From positions 1,798,001-1,862,000 of the forward strand of contig JACHMT010000001.1 of assembly GCA_014208095.1 (NCBI GenBank): DNA of 64,000 bases, read 5' to 3'. Below are positions 33,912 to 42,748 of the stretch, one piece after another (positions within the stretch are counted from its first letter, which is position 1; the number at the start of each line of letters is the position of its first letter). Origin of the DNA: Actinospineispora eucalypti (GTDB lineage: Bacteria; Actinomycetota; Actinomycetes; Mycobacteriales; Pseudonocardiaceae). The notes beneath the pieces are model-generated. The model was not told the DNA's origin, did not search any database, and saw only the letters and a list, made by a program, of their open reading frames with translations. Made by a program: the position numbers and the translations under genes.

Positions 33912-34888
33912 GCGCGACGATCTACACCGACTCGGACGCCGACCAGACCGCGCTGGACGGACGCGTGGTGGCAGTGCTCGGCCACGGCAACCAGGGCGCC
34001 GCGCAGGCGGCCAACCTGCGCGACAGCGGCATCGAGATGATCGTGGGCAACCGCGACGACGAGTACCTGGCGCCGGCCCGGGACGCGGGCTTTGCGGTGT
34101 TCTCCATCGCCGAGGCGGCGCGGCGGGCCGACGTGGCGCTGCTGCTGATCCCCGACGAGGTGCAGCCTTCGGTGTTTGCTGAACAGATTGCCCCCGGGCT
34201 GACCAGCGGGAACACCCTGGTTGTCGCGTCCGGTTACAACGTGGCGTTCGGCCTGCTGGACGTACCGGCCGGGGTGGACGTGGTGATGGTGGCGCCTCGG
34301 ATGATCGGCGCCGCCGTGCGCACCCGGTACGAGCGCCGGGTGGGTTACCCGTGTTTCGTGTCCGCCGAGCGGGACGCCACCGGCGATGCTCTGCGCACCG
34401 CGCTGGCGGTGGCGAAGGGGATCGGCGGCACCCAGGCCGGCGCGGTGGCGTCCTCGGCGCGGGAGGAGGCGGCGCTGGACCTGTTCTCCGAGCAGGCCAT
34501 CTGGCCGGCCATCATGAGCGTCTTCCAGACCGCCTACCAGGTGCTGCACGCGGAGGGCTTCTCCGACGAGGCGATCCTGAACGAGCTGTACCTGTCCGGC
34601 GAGCCGGCGGAGATCTTCGCGCGGGTGGCCCGGTCGGGGCTGCTCGGGCAGCTGGGGCTGCACTCGCAGACCAGCCAGTACGGCCAGCTGCGCGGCCTGG
34701 GCCGGCTGGACCCCAGTGAGCTGGCCCGGCGGTTCACCGGGGTGCTGCGCGACGACATCCTGTCCGGCGACTTCGCCCGCGAGTGGTCGGCGGCCGACCC
34801 CGAGCGGCGCCTGGCCGAGCTGCGCGCGCACGCCGAGCAACACCCGCTGGCCGCCGCCGAACGCGCCCTGCTCGCTGAACAGCCCTGA
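33908..34888 (+). CDS. Ketol-acid reductoisomerase-like NAD(P)-dependent reductase
   Basis: 326 residues from GTG 33908 (AGGAGGG upstream; overlaps pdxA2 stop). The N-terminal Rossmann domain follows the KARI pattern: VVAVLGHGNQGAAQAANLRDSG, VALLLIPDEVQPSVF, and a VVMVAPRMIGAAVRTRYE stretch. The helical C-terminal domain keeps acidic residues resembling the KARI metal site (DLFSEQAIWPAIM, EAILNELYLSGE). KARI proper makes branched-chain amino acids. Placement in a tetronate-type catabolic operon instead suggests a dedicated dehydrogenase or reductoisomerase for a sugar-acid or related substrate. The true substrate is unknown. Confidence 0.8.
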   Translation: MSATIYTDSDADQTALDGRVVAVLGHGNQGAAQAANLRDSGIEMIVGNRDDEYLAPARDAGFAVFSIAEAARRADVALLLIPDEVQPSVFAEQIAPGLTSGNTLVVASGYNVAFGLLDVPAGVDVVMVAPRMIGAAVRTRYERRVGYPCFVSAERDATGDALRTALAVAKGIGGTQAGAVASSAREEAALDLFSEQAIWPAIMSVFQTAYQVLHAEGFSDEAILNELYLSGEPAEIFARVARSGLLGQLGLHSQTSQYGQLRGLGRLDPSELARRFTGVLRDDILSGDFAREWSAADPERRLAELRAHAEQHPLAAAERALLAEQP

Positions 34889-34923
34889 CCGATCCCTGCC
34901 AGCCCCACCCGCCTCTCCGTCGC

Positions 34924-35184
34924 GGGTACCACTCAGCACGCTATGGCTCTGCGTGGAAATACGCGACATTCGGGAGTGGCGTGCTCTGAGGGCGCCCTTC
35001 GGCGCTAGCCCTACACAAGGTCAACAGGGCATGAGGGCCGCCCGTGTGAACGGGAGTGGCCGCCGTGTCCTGATGATCATGACATCGGCCGGGAGTCGAG
35101 CGCCGGCCCACCGGATGTGCCGGTAATCGGAACACCCGGTGTCGCATATTTCCACGCAGAGCCATAGCGCGCTCAGCGGTACCC
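34924..35184. mobile_element. 261-bp MITE-like element with 45-bp terminal inverted repeats
   Basis: Left end 34924-34968 and right end 35140-35184 are inverted copies matching at 41 of 45 bases (shared core CTATGGCTCTGCGTGGAAAT). The interior of about 170 bases has no convincing gene. No target-site duplication is evident. It fills most of the gap between the KARI-like gene and the aldehyde dehydrogenase. The rest (34889-34923, 35185-35276) shows nothing notable except the promoter region of the latter. Confidence 0.6.
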
Positions 35185-35276
35185 GGCAGGGAGAGCGGCA
35201 AGGGGTAAGGAGAGCTGAGGCTCAGGGCGGGGAAGTGTGGGGCGTCAGTGGCGCCGGCGCGTCGTAGGGTCGGGCA

Positions 35277-36827
35277 ATGGACCTCAGCCGCCTTGCCTCG
35301 ATCATCGACCAGCACGAGGACCGGGACAGCGCCGGCGAGTATCGCTCGGTCAACCCGAGCCGGTTGGACGACACCGTCGCCACCGTGCGGCTGGGTGACG
35401 CCGAGACGTTCCGCCGCGCCGCGCGCTCGGCCCGGGCCGCCCAGGTGGGCTGGGCGGACGTGCCGGCGCCGGTGCGCGGCCGGGTGGTGGCGAGCATCGG
35501 GCGCCTGGTCGAGGCCAACAAGGAGGCCCTGTCCCAACTGGTCACCCGGGAGATCGGCAAGCCGATCGCGGAGGCTCGGGGCGAGGTGCAGGAGATCATC
35601 GACACCTGCGACTTCTTCCTCGGCGAGGGCCGGCGGCTGTACGGCCAGACGGTGCCCTCGGAGATGCCGGACAAGCAGCTGTTCACCTTCCGGGTACCGG
35701 TCGGGGTGGCCGCCGTGATCACCGCCGGCAACTTTCCGGTGGCGGTGCCGTCCTGGTACCTGGTGCCGGCGCTGCTGTGCGGCAACGCGGTGGTGTGGAA
35801 GCCGGCGGAGTACGCCTCGGCCACCGCGCGCGCGTTCGCCGAGCTGGTCTGGCGGGCCGGTGTGCCGAGCGGCGTGCTGAACCTGGTGCACGCGGACGGC
35901 GCGAGCACCTTCGAGGGCCTGGAGCTGGCGCTGGCCGAGCGGCTGGTGGACAAGGTCGGCTTCACCGGGTCCAGTGCGGTCGGCGCGAAGGTCGGCGAGC
36001 TGTGCGGCCGGCACCTGCAGTCCGCCTGCCTGGAACTGGGCGGGAAGAACCCGATGGTGGTCGCGCCGGACGCGGACCTGGACCTGGCGGTGCAGGGCGC
36101 GCTGTTCTCCGGGTACGGCACCGCCGGCCAGCGCTGCACCAGCCTGGGCACGGTGATCGCGCACGCGGACGTGCACGACGAGTTCGTCCGCCGGTTCGAC
36201 GCGGCGGTGCGCGCGGCCGCGATCGGCGACCCCACCGGGGACGTGCTGTACGGCCCGATGCTGGACCAGCGGTTCGCGGACAACTTCGAGAAGATCCTCG
36301 GTTGGGTCGCCACCCACCACCGGGTGCTGGGGTCCGGCGGCGTGGGCCGGATCGACGCGGCCAACCCCCGGGACGGCTTCCTCGGCGACCCGGCGGCCGG
36401 GCTGTACTACCACCCGGTGCTGCTGGACGGCGTGCGGCCGGGCGACGAGGTGTTCGGCCAGGAGACGTTCGGCCCGGTGGTCGGGGTGACCACCTACCGG
36501 CACCTGGACGAGGCGGTCGAGCTGGCCAATGCCCCGGGTTACGGGCTGTCCGCCGCCGTGTACACCAACGACCCGGGCACCGCGTTCCGGTTCCGCCAGC
36601 GGGTCGGCGCCGGCATGGTGAGCGTGAACAACTCCACCTCCGGCGCGGAGGCGCACCTCCCGTTCGGCGGCAACGGGCGGTCGGGCAACGGCAGCCGCCA
36701 GTCCGGCATCTGGGTGCTCGACCAGTTCACCCGCTGGCAGTCGATGAACTGGGACTTCTCCGGTTCGCTGCAGAAGGCGCAGATGGACACCGCGACGATC
36801 GAGCCGGACCTGGACTTCCGCCTGTGA
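35277..36827 (+). CDS. NAD(P)-dependent aldehyde dehydrogenase
   Basis: 516 residues. ALDH motifs in order: ITAGNFPVAVPSWYLVPALL (catalytic Asn), VWKPAEYAS, VGFTGSSAVG, general base LELGGKNP, nucleophile Cys in GTAGQRCTSLG, and EVFGQETFGPVVGV. It starts a run with an FAD oxidoreductase and an amino-acid dehydrogenase with GTGA-type overlaps. So oxidation of an amino-acid-derived semialdehyde is plausible. The exact aldehyde cannot be told. Confidence 0.93.
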   Translation: MDLSRLASIIDQHEDRDSAGEYRSVNPSRLDDTVATVRLGDAETFRRAARSARAAQVGWADVPAPVRGRVVASIGRLVEANKEALSQLVTREIGKPIAEARGEVQEIIDTCDFFLGEGRRLYGQTVPSEMPDKQLFTFRVPVGVAAVITAGNFPVAVPSWYLVPALLCGNAVVWKPAEYASATARAFAELVWRAGVPSGVLNLVHADGASTFEGLELALAERLVDKVGFTGSSAVGAKVGELCGRHLQSACLELGGKNPMVVAPDADLDLAVQGALFSGYGTAGQRCTSLGTVIAHADVHDEFVRRFDAAVRAAAIGDPTGDVLYGPMLDQRFADNFEKILGWVATHHRVLGSGGVGRIDAANPRDGFLGDPAAGLYYHPVLLDGVRPGDEVFGQETFGPVVGVTTYRHLDEAVELANAPGYGLSAAVYTNDPGTAFRFRQRVGAGMVSVNNSTSGAEAHLPFGGNGRSGNGSRQSGIWVLDQFTRWQSMNWDFSGSLQKAQMDTATIEPDLDFRL

Positions 36828-37972
36828 CGGGCACCGAAAGTGCCGAGGTCGTGGTGATCGGCGGCGGGGTGATCGGCACCAGCGCGGCCTTCCACCTGGC
36901 CGAGGCGGGCGTGCGGGTGCTGCTGCTGGAACGCGGCGAGCTGGCCGGCGGCAGTACCAGCAAGGCGGCCGGCGGGGTGCGGGCGCAGTTCTCCGACCCG
37001 GTGAACATCGCGCTGGGCCAGCGCAGCCTGGACGCGTTCGCGCGCTTCGCCGAGCGGCCCGGCGCGGAGATCGACCTGAAGCGGCACGGCTACCTGTTCC
37101 TGCTGGACAACGCCGGCGACGTGGCCGCGTTCGAGCGGAACGTCGCGGTGCAGAACGAGATGGGTGTGCCCAGCCGGATGCTCGGCGTCGCCGAGGCCAA
37201 GGAGCTGTCCCCGTTCGTCGCCGCCGACGGTCTGCTGGCCGCCGCCTACTCGCCCGCCGACGGGCACTGCACCCCGGAGGCGGTGGTGCACGGTTACGCG
37301 GCCGGCGCCCGCCAGCACGGCGCGGTGATCCGCCGGTACTGCGCGGTGACCGGGATCGAGGCGTCCGGCGGGGAGATCACCGCGGTTCGCACCGAGGCCG
37401 GGGACGTGCGTACCGACACGGTGATCTGTGCGGCCGGGGCGTGGTCGGCGGCGGTGGGGGAGATGGCCGGCGTCGAGCTGCCGGTGCGGCCGCTGCGCCG
37501 GCAGGTGCTGGTCAGCGAGCCGATCCCGGATCTGCCGCCCCGGCTGGCGTTCACCATCGACTTCGGGACCAGCTTCTACTTCCACGACGAGGGCGCCGGG
37601 CTGCTGATGGGCATGTCCGACCCGGACGAGGAGTTCGGCTTCCGCACCGAACGCGACGACGCCTGGCTGGGCCGGTTCGGCGCCGTGGTCGCCCGGCGGG
37701 CGCCCCGGCTGGCCGAGGTGGGCATCGCGCACGGCTGGGCCGGGCTGTACGAGATGACCCCGGACCACAACGCGGTGGTCGGCGAGGCGGCCGGCGCGAG
37801 CCGGTTCCTCTACGCCACCGGGTTCTCCGGACACGGCTTCCTGCAGGGGCCGGCGATCGGCGAGGTGCTGCGCGACCTGGTGCTCGGCCACACCCCCGTG
37901 GTGGACGTCTCCGCGCTGGACGTCCGACGATTCGCCGCCGACCAGGCGAGACCGGAGCTGAACTGTGTCTGA
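36824..37972 (+). CDS. FAD-dependent amino-acid oxidoreductase (DAO/SoxB-type)
   Basis: 382 residues from GTG 36824. FAD-binding VVVIGGGVIGTSAAFHLAEAG at the N-terminus with a following Glu (LLLERG), ELAGGSTSKAAGGVRAQF, and the C-terminal ATGFSGHGFLQGPAIGEVL typical of sarcosine oxidase beta-, proline- or opine-dehydrogenase-like enzymes. It would oxidize a secondary or primary amine of an amino acid. It overlaps neighbours on both sides, so the three enzymes are one operon. Confidence 0.9.
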   Translation: MTGTESAEVVVIGGGVIGTSAAFHLAEAGVRVLLLERGELAGGSTSKAAGGVRAQFSDPVNIALGQRSLDAFARFAERPGAEIDLKRHGYLFLLDNAGDVAAFERNVAVQNEMGVPSRMLGVAEAKELSPFVAADGLLAAAYSPADGHCTPEAVVHGYAAGARQHGAVIRRYCAVTGIEASGGEITAVRTEAGDVRTDTVICAAGAWSAAVGEMAGVELPVRPLRRQVLVSEPIPDLPPRLAFTIDFGTSFYFHDEGAGLLMGMSDPDEEFGFRTERDDAWLGRFGAVVARRAPRLAEVGIAHGWAGLYEMTPDHNAVVGEAAGASRFLYATGFSGHGFLQGPAIGEVLRDLVLGHTPVVDVSALDVRRFAADQARPELNCV

Positions 37973-39128
37973 CCTTTTGCGGGACGTGGACGAGTGGGGG
38001 CCGGAGAAGGTCGTCTGCGTGTCCGACTCGCGGACCGGCATGCGCGGCGTGTTGGTGGTCGACAACACCGCGCGCGGGTCCGGCAAGGGCGGCACCCGGA
38101 TGAGCCCCACGGTGAGCGTCGGCGAGATCGCCCGGCTGGCCCGGGTGATGACCTGGAAATGGGCCGGGGTGGACATGTTCCACGGCGGCGCCAAGGCCGG
38201 CATCCTGGCCGACCCGACCGCGCCGGACAAGGAGCGGGTGCTGCGCGCGTTCGTGCGCAAGCTGGCCGACCAGATCCCGTCCTCGTACGTTGCCGGCCTG
38301 GACATGGGCATGACCGAGGCGGACGCGGCGATCATCCAGGACGAGCTGGGCGACCGGGGCGCCGCCGTCGGCGTGCCCGAGGAACTGGGCGGGGTGCCGT
38401 ACGACGCGCTGGGCGTCACCGGCTACGGGGTGGCCGAGGCGGTGGACGAGGCGCTGCGCCGGGCCGACCGCGAGGTGAAGGGCGCGCGGGTGGCCATCCA
38501 GGGCTTCGGCGCGGTCGGGCTGGCCGCCGCCCGGCGGCTGGACGAGCTGGGCGCAACGGTGGTCGCGCTGTCCACCGCGCGCGGCGCGGTGCACGACCCG
38601 GACGGCCTGGACGCCGCGCGCTGGCTGGCCCTGCGGGAGGAGGCCGGCGACGACTGCGTGCTGGCGGCGCCGCCCGAGCTGCGCGTCGCGGCGGGGGAGG
38701 AACTGCTGGTCGACTGCGACGTGCTCATCCCGGCGGCGGTGCAGGACGTGATCGACGCCCGCCTGGCCGCCCGGCTGCGGGTCACCCTGGTGGTGGAGGG
38801 CGCCAACCTGCCCACCACTCCCGAGGCCCGCCAGGTGCTGGCCGACCGACGGGTCACCGTGGTGCCCGACTTCATCGCCAACGCCGGGGGCGCGGTGGCG
38901 GCGGGATTCGCCATGGACGCCCGCTACTCGGCCTTCCGCCCCGATCCCGCGGCCATCTTCGCCACCGTCTCGGCCAAGATGCGCGCGAACACGGTGACCG
39001 TCCTGGACTACGCCGAAACGGCCGGCATGCTCCCGCACCAGGCGGCCCTGCACCTGGCCCAGGACCGCGTCCGCACCGCCATGCACCTCCGCGGCCGCCT
39101 CCCCACCCCCACCCCCACCCCGACCTGA
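37965..39128 (+). CDS. Glu/Leu/Phe/Val-family amino-acid dehydrogenase
   Basis: 387 residues from GTG 37965. Substrate domain: GSGKGGTRMSPTVSVGEIARLARVMTWK, with the catalytic Lys region FHGGAKAGI. NAD domain: VAIQGFGAVGLAAARRL and DVLIPAAVQDVI. Near the end is VPDFIANAGGAVAAGF. It interconverts an amino acid and its 2-oxo acid. A Pro/Thr repeat tail and then type B repeats follow. With the preceding genes it suggests amino-acid degradation that could feed the 2-oxoacid dehydrogenase E1 at 40278. Confidence 0.92.
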   Translation: MSDLLRDVDEWGPEKVVCVSDSRTGMRGVLVVDNTARGSGKGGTRMSPTVSVGEIARLARVMTWKWAGVDMFHGGAKAGILADPTAPDKERVLRAFVRKLADQIPSSYVAGLDMGMTEADAAIIQDELGDRGAAVGVPEELGGVPYDALGVTGYGVAEAVDEALRRADREVKGARVAIQGFGAVGLAAARRLDELGATVVALSTARGAVHDPDGLDAARWLALREEAGDDCVLAAPPELRVAAGEELLVDCDVLIPAAVQDVIDARLAARLRVTLVVEGANLPTTPEARQVLADRRVTVVPDFIANAGGAVAAGFAMDARYSAFRPDPAAIFATVSAKMRANTVTVLDYAETAGMLPHQAALHLAQDRVRTAMHLRGRLPTPTPTPT

Positions 39129-39263
39129 TTCAGTGGGTTCAGCACACTGGTTCAGTCACTTCAGCACGTTGATTCAGTCACTTCAGCAGTTTCTCCGGGC
39201 CGCCGTCGGCGCGGGTAACCGCCAAAAGTGACTGAATCAAGGTGCTGAACCCACTGAATCAGG
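39124..39263. repeat. Type B repeat cluster with perfect 22-bp inverted ends
   Basis: CCTGATTCAGTGGGTTCAGC plus AC at 39124-39145 is exactly complementary to 39242-39263. Between them are two more TTCAGTCACTTCAGCA copies and an inverted AAGTGACTGAATCA. It could fold into a large hairpin between the amino-acid dehydrogenase and LysR genes and may terminate the operon. Confidence 0.85.
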
Positions 39264-39293
39264 AGTGGGGCGGGTCCGGGTTAAGGTCGGGCC

Positions 39294-40211
39294 GTGCTCA
39301 ACCCGATCCACCTGCGGACGCTGCGGGAGTGTGTGGGCACCGGGTCGTTCGCGGAGGCCGCGCGCAACCTCGGCTACACGTCCTCGGCGGTGTCCCAGCA
39401 GATGTTCCTGCTGGAGCGGGCGATCGGTGCGCCGCTGTTCGAGCGGTCCGCGCGCAGCGTGCGGGCCACGGCGGTGGCCGCGCTGCTGGCCGAGCGCAGT
39501 GCGGCCGTGCTCGCCGCGCTGACCACCCTGGAGCGGGAGGCCAGGGCGATGGTGGCCGGTGAGGCCGGCACCCTGCGGCTGGCCAGCTTCGCCACCGCGA
39601 ACGCCCGGGTGGTGCCGGCCGCGCTGGCCGACGTGGTGTCCCGCCGGCCGGGCGCCGAGGTACACCTGGACGAGGGCGAGCCGGACGACGTGCTGGGCGG
39701 GGTGCGCAGCGGCGCGCTGGACGCCGCCGTGGTGTTCGACTACGACCTCGCGCCCAAGGACTGGCCGGTGGAGCTGACCCGCACCGAGCTGTTGGCCGAG
39801 CCGTTCCTGCTCGCCGTGCCCACCGAGCACCGGCTGGCCGGGCGCACCGAGGTGGACCTGGCCGAGTGCCGCGGGGAGACCTGGATCTGCACCAACCCGG
39901 ACACCGCCGGCGCCCGTTCGCTGGCCCGGCTGGCCAGCGAAGCGGGTTTCCAGCCCCGGATCATCTTCCGCAGCAACGACTACACGGTGATCCGGGACCT
40001 GGTGTCGCGCGGCCTCGGCGTGGCCATGCTGCCCGGGCTGGCCTGGCCGGACGGCGGGGTGGCCAGGGTGCGGCTGGCCGGCCGCGCGCCGCACCGGTTC
40101 GTGCTGGCGCTGCACCGGCCGAACAACACCAACCCGTTGCTCCCGCTGGCCCTGGACTGCCTGGCCCGGGCGTGCGCCGAGTACGCCGAGGATCAGGGCG
40201 GGTGGGGCTGA
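39294..40211 (+). CDS. LysR-family transcriptional regulator
   Basis: 305 residues from GTG 39294. N-terminal winged helix (TLRECVGTGSFAEAARNLGYTSSAVSQQMFLLERAIGAPLFER) and a two-lobe effector domain (LRLASFATANARVVPAAL, DAAVVFDYDL, FLLAVPTEHRLAG, GLGVAMLPGLAW). It lies between the amino-acid catabolic operon and the E1 gene on the same strand, so it may regulate either. Its target cannot be told from the sequence. Confidence 0.92.
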   Translation: MLNPIHLRTLRECVGTGSFAEAARNLGYTSSAVSQQMFLLERAIGAPLFERSARSVRATAVAALLAERSAAVLAALTTLEREARAMVAGEAGTLRLASFATANARVVPAALADVVSRRPGAEVHLDEGEPDDVLGGVRSGALDAAVVFDYDLAPKDWPVELTRTELLAEPFLLAVPTEHRLAGRTEVDLAECRGETWICTNPDTAGARSLARLASEAGFQPRIIFRSNDYTVIRDLVSRGLGVAMLPGLAWPDGGVARVRLAGRAPHRFVLALHRPNNTNPLLPLALDCLARACAEYAEDQGGWG

Positions 40212-40277
40212 GCCCGAGCGACCGCCGCGCTGGTGGGACTTGGCGCCGGCGGCGCCGGCAGGCCAGGGTGGTAGTCG

Positions 40278-42413
40278 ATGAGCGAGCCGATCGACGACCA
40301 CTTCCGGACCGCCGTCGCCACCTTCGCGGCGACCACCGCCGAGCTGCCGACCGGGCTGCCCGCCGAGACCGCGCTGGCCCTGTTCGACGCCCAGGTGGGC
40401 AGCCGGCAGCTGGACCTGATGGCCCGCGAGCTGGGCAAGGCCGGCCAGGGCTACTACAGCATCGGCTCGTCGGGGCACGAGGGGAACGCGGCGGTCGCGG
40501 CGGCGCTGCGGGTCACCGACCCGGCGCTGCTGCACTACCGGTCCGGCGGGTTCTACCTGGCCCGGGCGGCTCAGGTGCCCGGGCACGACGGGTTGCGGGA
40601 CGTGCTGCTGGGCATCGTGGCGGCCGCCGAGGAACCGATCGCCGGCGGCCGGCACAAGGTGTTCGGCCACAAGGCGCTGAACATCGTGCCGCAGACCTCC
40701 ACGATCGCCTCCCACCTGCCGAGGGCGCTCGGGCTGGCGTTCGGCATCGAGCGCGCGGCCAAGCTCCGCCGGGAGACCGAGTGGCCGGCCGACTCGGTGG
40801 TGGTGTGCAGCTTCGGTGACGCCTCGGCCAACCACTCCACCGCGGCCGGCGCGATCAACTCGGCAGTGTACTGCGGCTACCAGGGGCTGCCGGTGCCGTT
40901 GCTGCTGGTGTGCGAGGACAACGGGATCGGCATCAGCGTGCGCACCCCGGCCGGCTGGATCCGGCACGCCTACGGGTCGCGGCCGGGGCTGCGCTACTTC
41001 GAGGCGGACGGCTCCGACCTCGGCGACGCGCTGGCCACCGCGCGGGCGGCGGCGGAGTGGGTGCGGGCCAACCGCGCGCCCGCGTTCCTGCGGCTGCGGA
41101 CCGTGCGGTTGATGGGGCACGCCGGGTCGGACGTGGAGTCGGCGTACCGGTCGGCGGCCGAGATCAACGCCGACTATGCCGACGACCCGGTGACCCGCAC
41201 GGCGGAGCTGCTGGTCGGTGCGGGCGTGCTGACCGCCGAGCAGGCGCTCCAGCGGTACCTGGACGCCGGTGCGCGGGTGCGGGAGCTGGCCGGCCAGGTG
41301 ATCGGGCTGCCCAAGCTCACCTCGGCCGCCCAGGTGATCGAGCCGCTCGCGCCCTCGCGCCCGGACCGGGGGTCGGCGGCCGACCCGCCGCCCCCCGACG
41401 ACGCCCGCGCACCCGCCACCCTCGCCCAGTCGATCAACACCGCGCTGGGAGACGTGCTCGCCGCCGACCCGGGCGCACTGGTCTTCGGCGAGGACGTGGC
41501 GGTCAAGGGCGGCGTGTACGGGGTGACCCGCGGTCTGCGCAAGCGGTTCGGCGCGGCCAGGGTGTTCGACTCGCCGCTGGACGAGCAGAGCGTGCTCGGC
41601 ACGGCGCTGGGCACCGCGCTGGCCGGTTTCCTGCCCATCGCGGAGATCCAGTACCTGGCCTACCTGCACAACGCGGCCGACCAGCTGCGCGGCGAGGCGG
41701 CCACGCTGGGGTTCTTCTCCCAGGGGCAGTACCGCAACCCGATGCTGGTGCGCATCGCCGGCTACGGCTACCAGCGCGGCTTCGGCGGGCACTTCCACAA
41801 CGACAATGCGGTGGCCGCGCTGCGCGACATCCCCGGCCTGGTGGTGGCGTCCCCGTCCCGGCCGGACGACGCCGCCGCCATGTTGCGCGGCTGCGCGGCG
41901 GCGGCCAGGGCGGACGGCCGGGTGTGCGTCTTCCTCGAGCCGATCGCCCTTTACCACACCCGTGACCTGCACGAACCTGGTGACGACGGCTGGCTGGCCG
42001 CCGACCCGGGCGGGTCGGTGCCGCTGGGTTCGCCCCGGGTGCACGGCCACGGCGAGGACCTGACGATGGTCAGCTTCGGCAACGGCGTGCGGATGAGCCT
42101 GCGGGTGGCCCGCCGGTTGTCCGAGCGGGGGATCGGCTGCCGGGTGCTGGACCTGCGCTGGCTGGCCCCGCTGCCGGTGGAAGCCGTGCTGCGCGAGGCC
42201 CGGCGCACCGGGCGGGTTCTGGTGGTGGACGAGACCCGGTTCACCGGCGGGGTGGCCGAGCCGCTGCTGGCCGCGCTGGTGGACGGCTGCTTCGGCGGCG
42301 CGGTCGCCCGGGTGACCAGCGCGGACAGCTTCATCCCGCTCGGCCCGGCGGCGCACCGGGTGCTGCTCTCGGAGGAGGAGATCGAGAAGGCCGCCGTCCG
42401 GCTGTGTGAGTAG
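40278..42413 (+). CDS. 2-oxoacid dehydrogenase E1, alpha and beta subunits fused
   Basis: 711 residues. The first half is E1-alpha-like with the thiamine-diphosphate motif GDASANHSTAAGAINSAVYC ending at LLLVCEDNGIGIS. The second half, from ATLAQSINTALGDVLAADP, is E1-beta-like (VFGEDVAVKGGVYGVT, DSPLDEQSVLGTALG, RVLDLRWLAPLP, VVDETRFTGGV). A short Pro/Asp-rich linker joins them. Such fused enzymes act on branched-chain or related 2-oxo acids. No E2 or E3 gene follows, so partners must be encoded elsewhere. ATG 40278 is 66 bases after the LysR gene. Confidence 0.92.
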   Translation: MSEPIDDHFRTAVATFAATTAELPTGLPAETALALFDAQVGSRQLDLMARELGKAGQGYYSIGSSGHEGNAAVAAALRVTDPALLHYRSGGFYLARAAQVPGHDGLRDVLLGIVAAAEEPIAGGRHKVFGHKALNIVPQTSTIASHLPRALGLAFGIERAAKLRRETEWPADSVVVCSFGDASANHSTAAGAINSAVYCGYQGLPVPLLLVCEDNGIGISVRTPAGWIRHAYGSRPGLRYFEADGSDLGDALATARAAAEWVRANRAPAFLRLRTVRLMGHAGSDVESAYRSAAEINADYADDPVTRTAELLVGAGVLTAEQALQRYLDAGARVRELAGQVIGLPKLTSAAQVIEPLAPSRPDRGSAADPPPPDDARAPATLAQSINTALGDVLAADPGALVFGEDVAVKGGVYGVTRGLRKRFGAARVFDSPLDEQSVLGTALGTALAGFLPIAEIQYLAYLHNAADQLRGEAATLGFFSQGQYRNPMLVRIAGYGYQRGFGGHFHNDNAVAALRDIPGLVVASPSRPDDAAAMLRGCAAAARADGRVCVFLEPIALYHTRDLHEPGDDGWLAADPGGSVPLGSPRVHGHGEDLTMVSFGNGVRMSLRVARRLSERGIGCRVLDLRWLAPLPVEAVLREARRTGRVLVVDETRFTGGVAEPLLAALVDGCFGGAVARVTSADSFIPLGPAAHRVLLSEEEIEKAAVRLCE

Positions 42414-42445
42414 GGCCACCGGCCTCCCGGCGGTACCCTTGAACG

Positions 42446-42748
42446 GTGACCGCCGCGCATGCCTACGAGCTTCCGCCCGACTCCGCCGCTCCGGCGGAGG
42501 CGGTGAAGGCCGCTGCCTCGGGCGAGGTCGTCTATCTGACCCGGGACGGGCGGGCGACGGCCGCGATCGTGCCGCCTGACGTTGCCGCCGCCGGCGCCGC
42601 CGCGATCCAGGCTCTGGAGGACGCGGCGGATATCCGCGCGGCGGAGGCGGCGCTTGCGGATTCGGGGCCCACAATCCCGCACGAAGAGGTCATGGCGATG
42701 TACGCCGATGACCTGGCCGCGTACCCGGAGACCGAAGAAGACCGGTGA
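42446..42748 (+). CDS. Phd/YefM-like antitoxin
   Basis: 100 residues from GTG 42446: PADSAAPAEAVKAAASGEVV-like N-terminal domain with VYLTRDGRATAAIVPPDV, the usual prevent-host-death fold, and an acidic toxin-binding tail (EEVMAMYADDLAAYPETEEDR). The stop overlaps the start of a RelE-like toxin gene that is frameshifted. The antitoxin itself looks intact. Confidence 0.85.
   Translation: MTAAHAYELPPDSAAPAEAVKAAASGEVVYLTRDGRATAAIVPPDVAAAGAAAIQALEDAADIRAAEAALADSGPTIPHEEVMAMYADDLAAYPETEEDR

Noticed and set aside
39237-42674. Minus-strand frame of about 1,145 codons opposite the LysR and E1 genes
   Set aside because: Shadow frame with Gly/Arg/His/Gln composition and no motif; both plus-strand genes are unmistakable.
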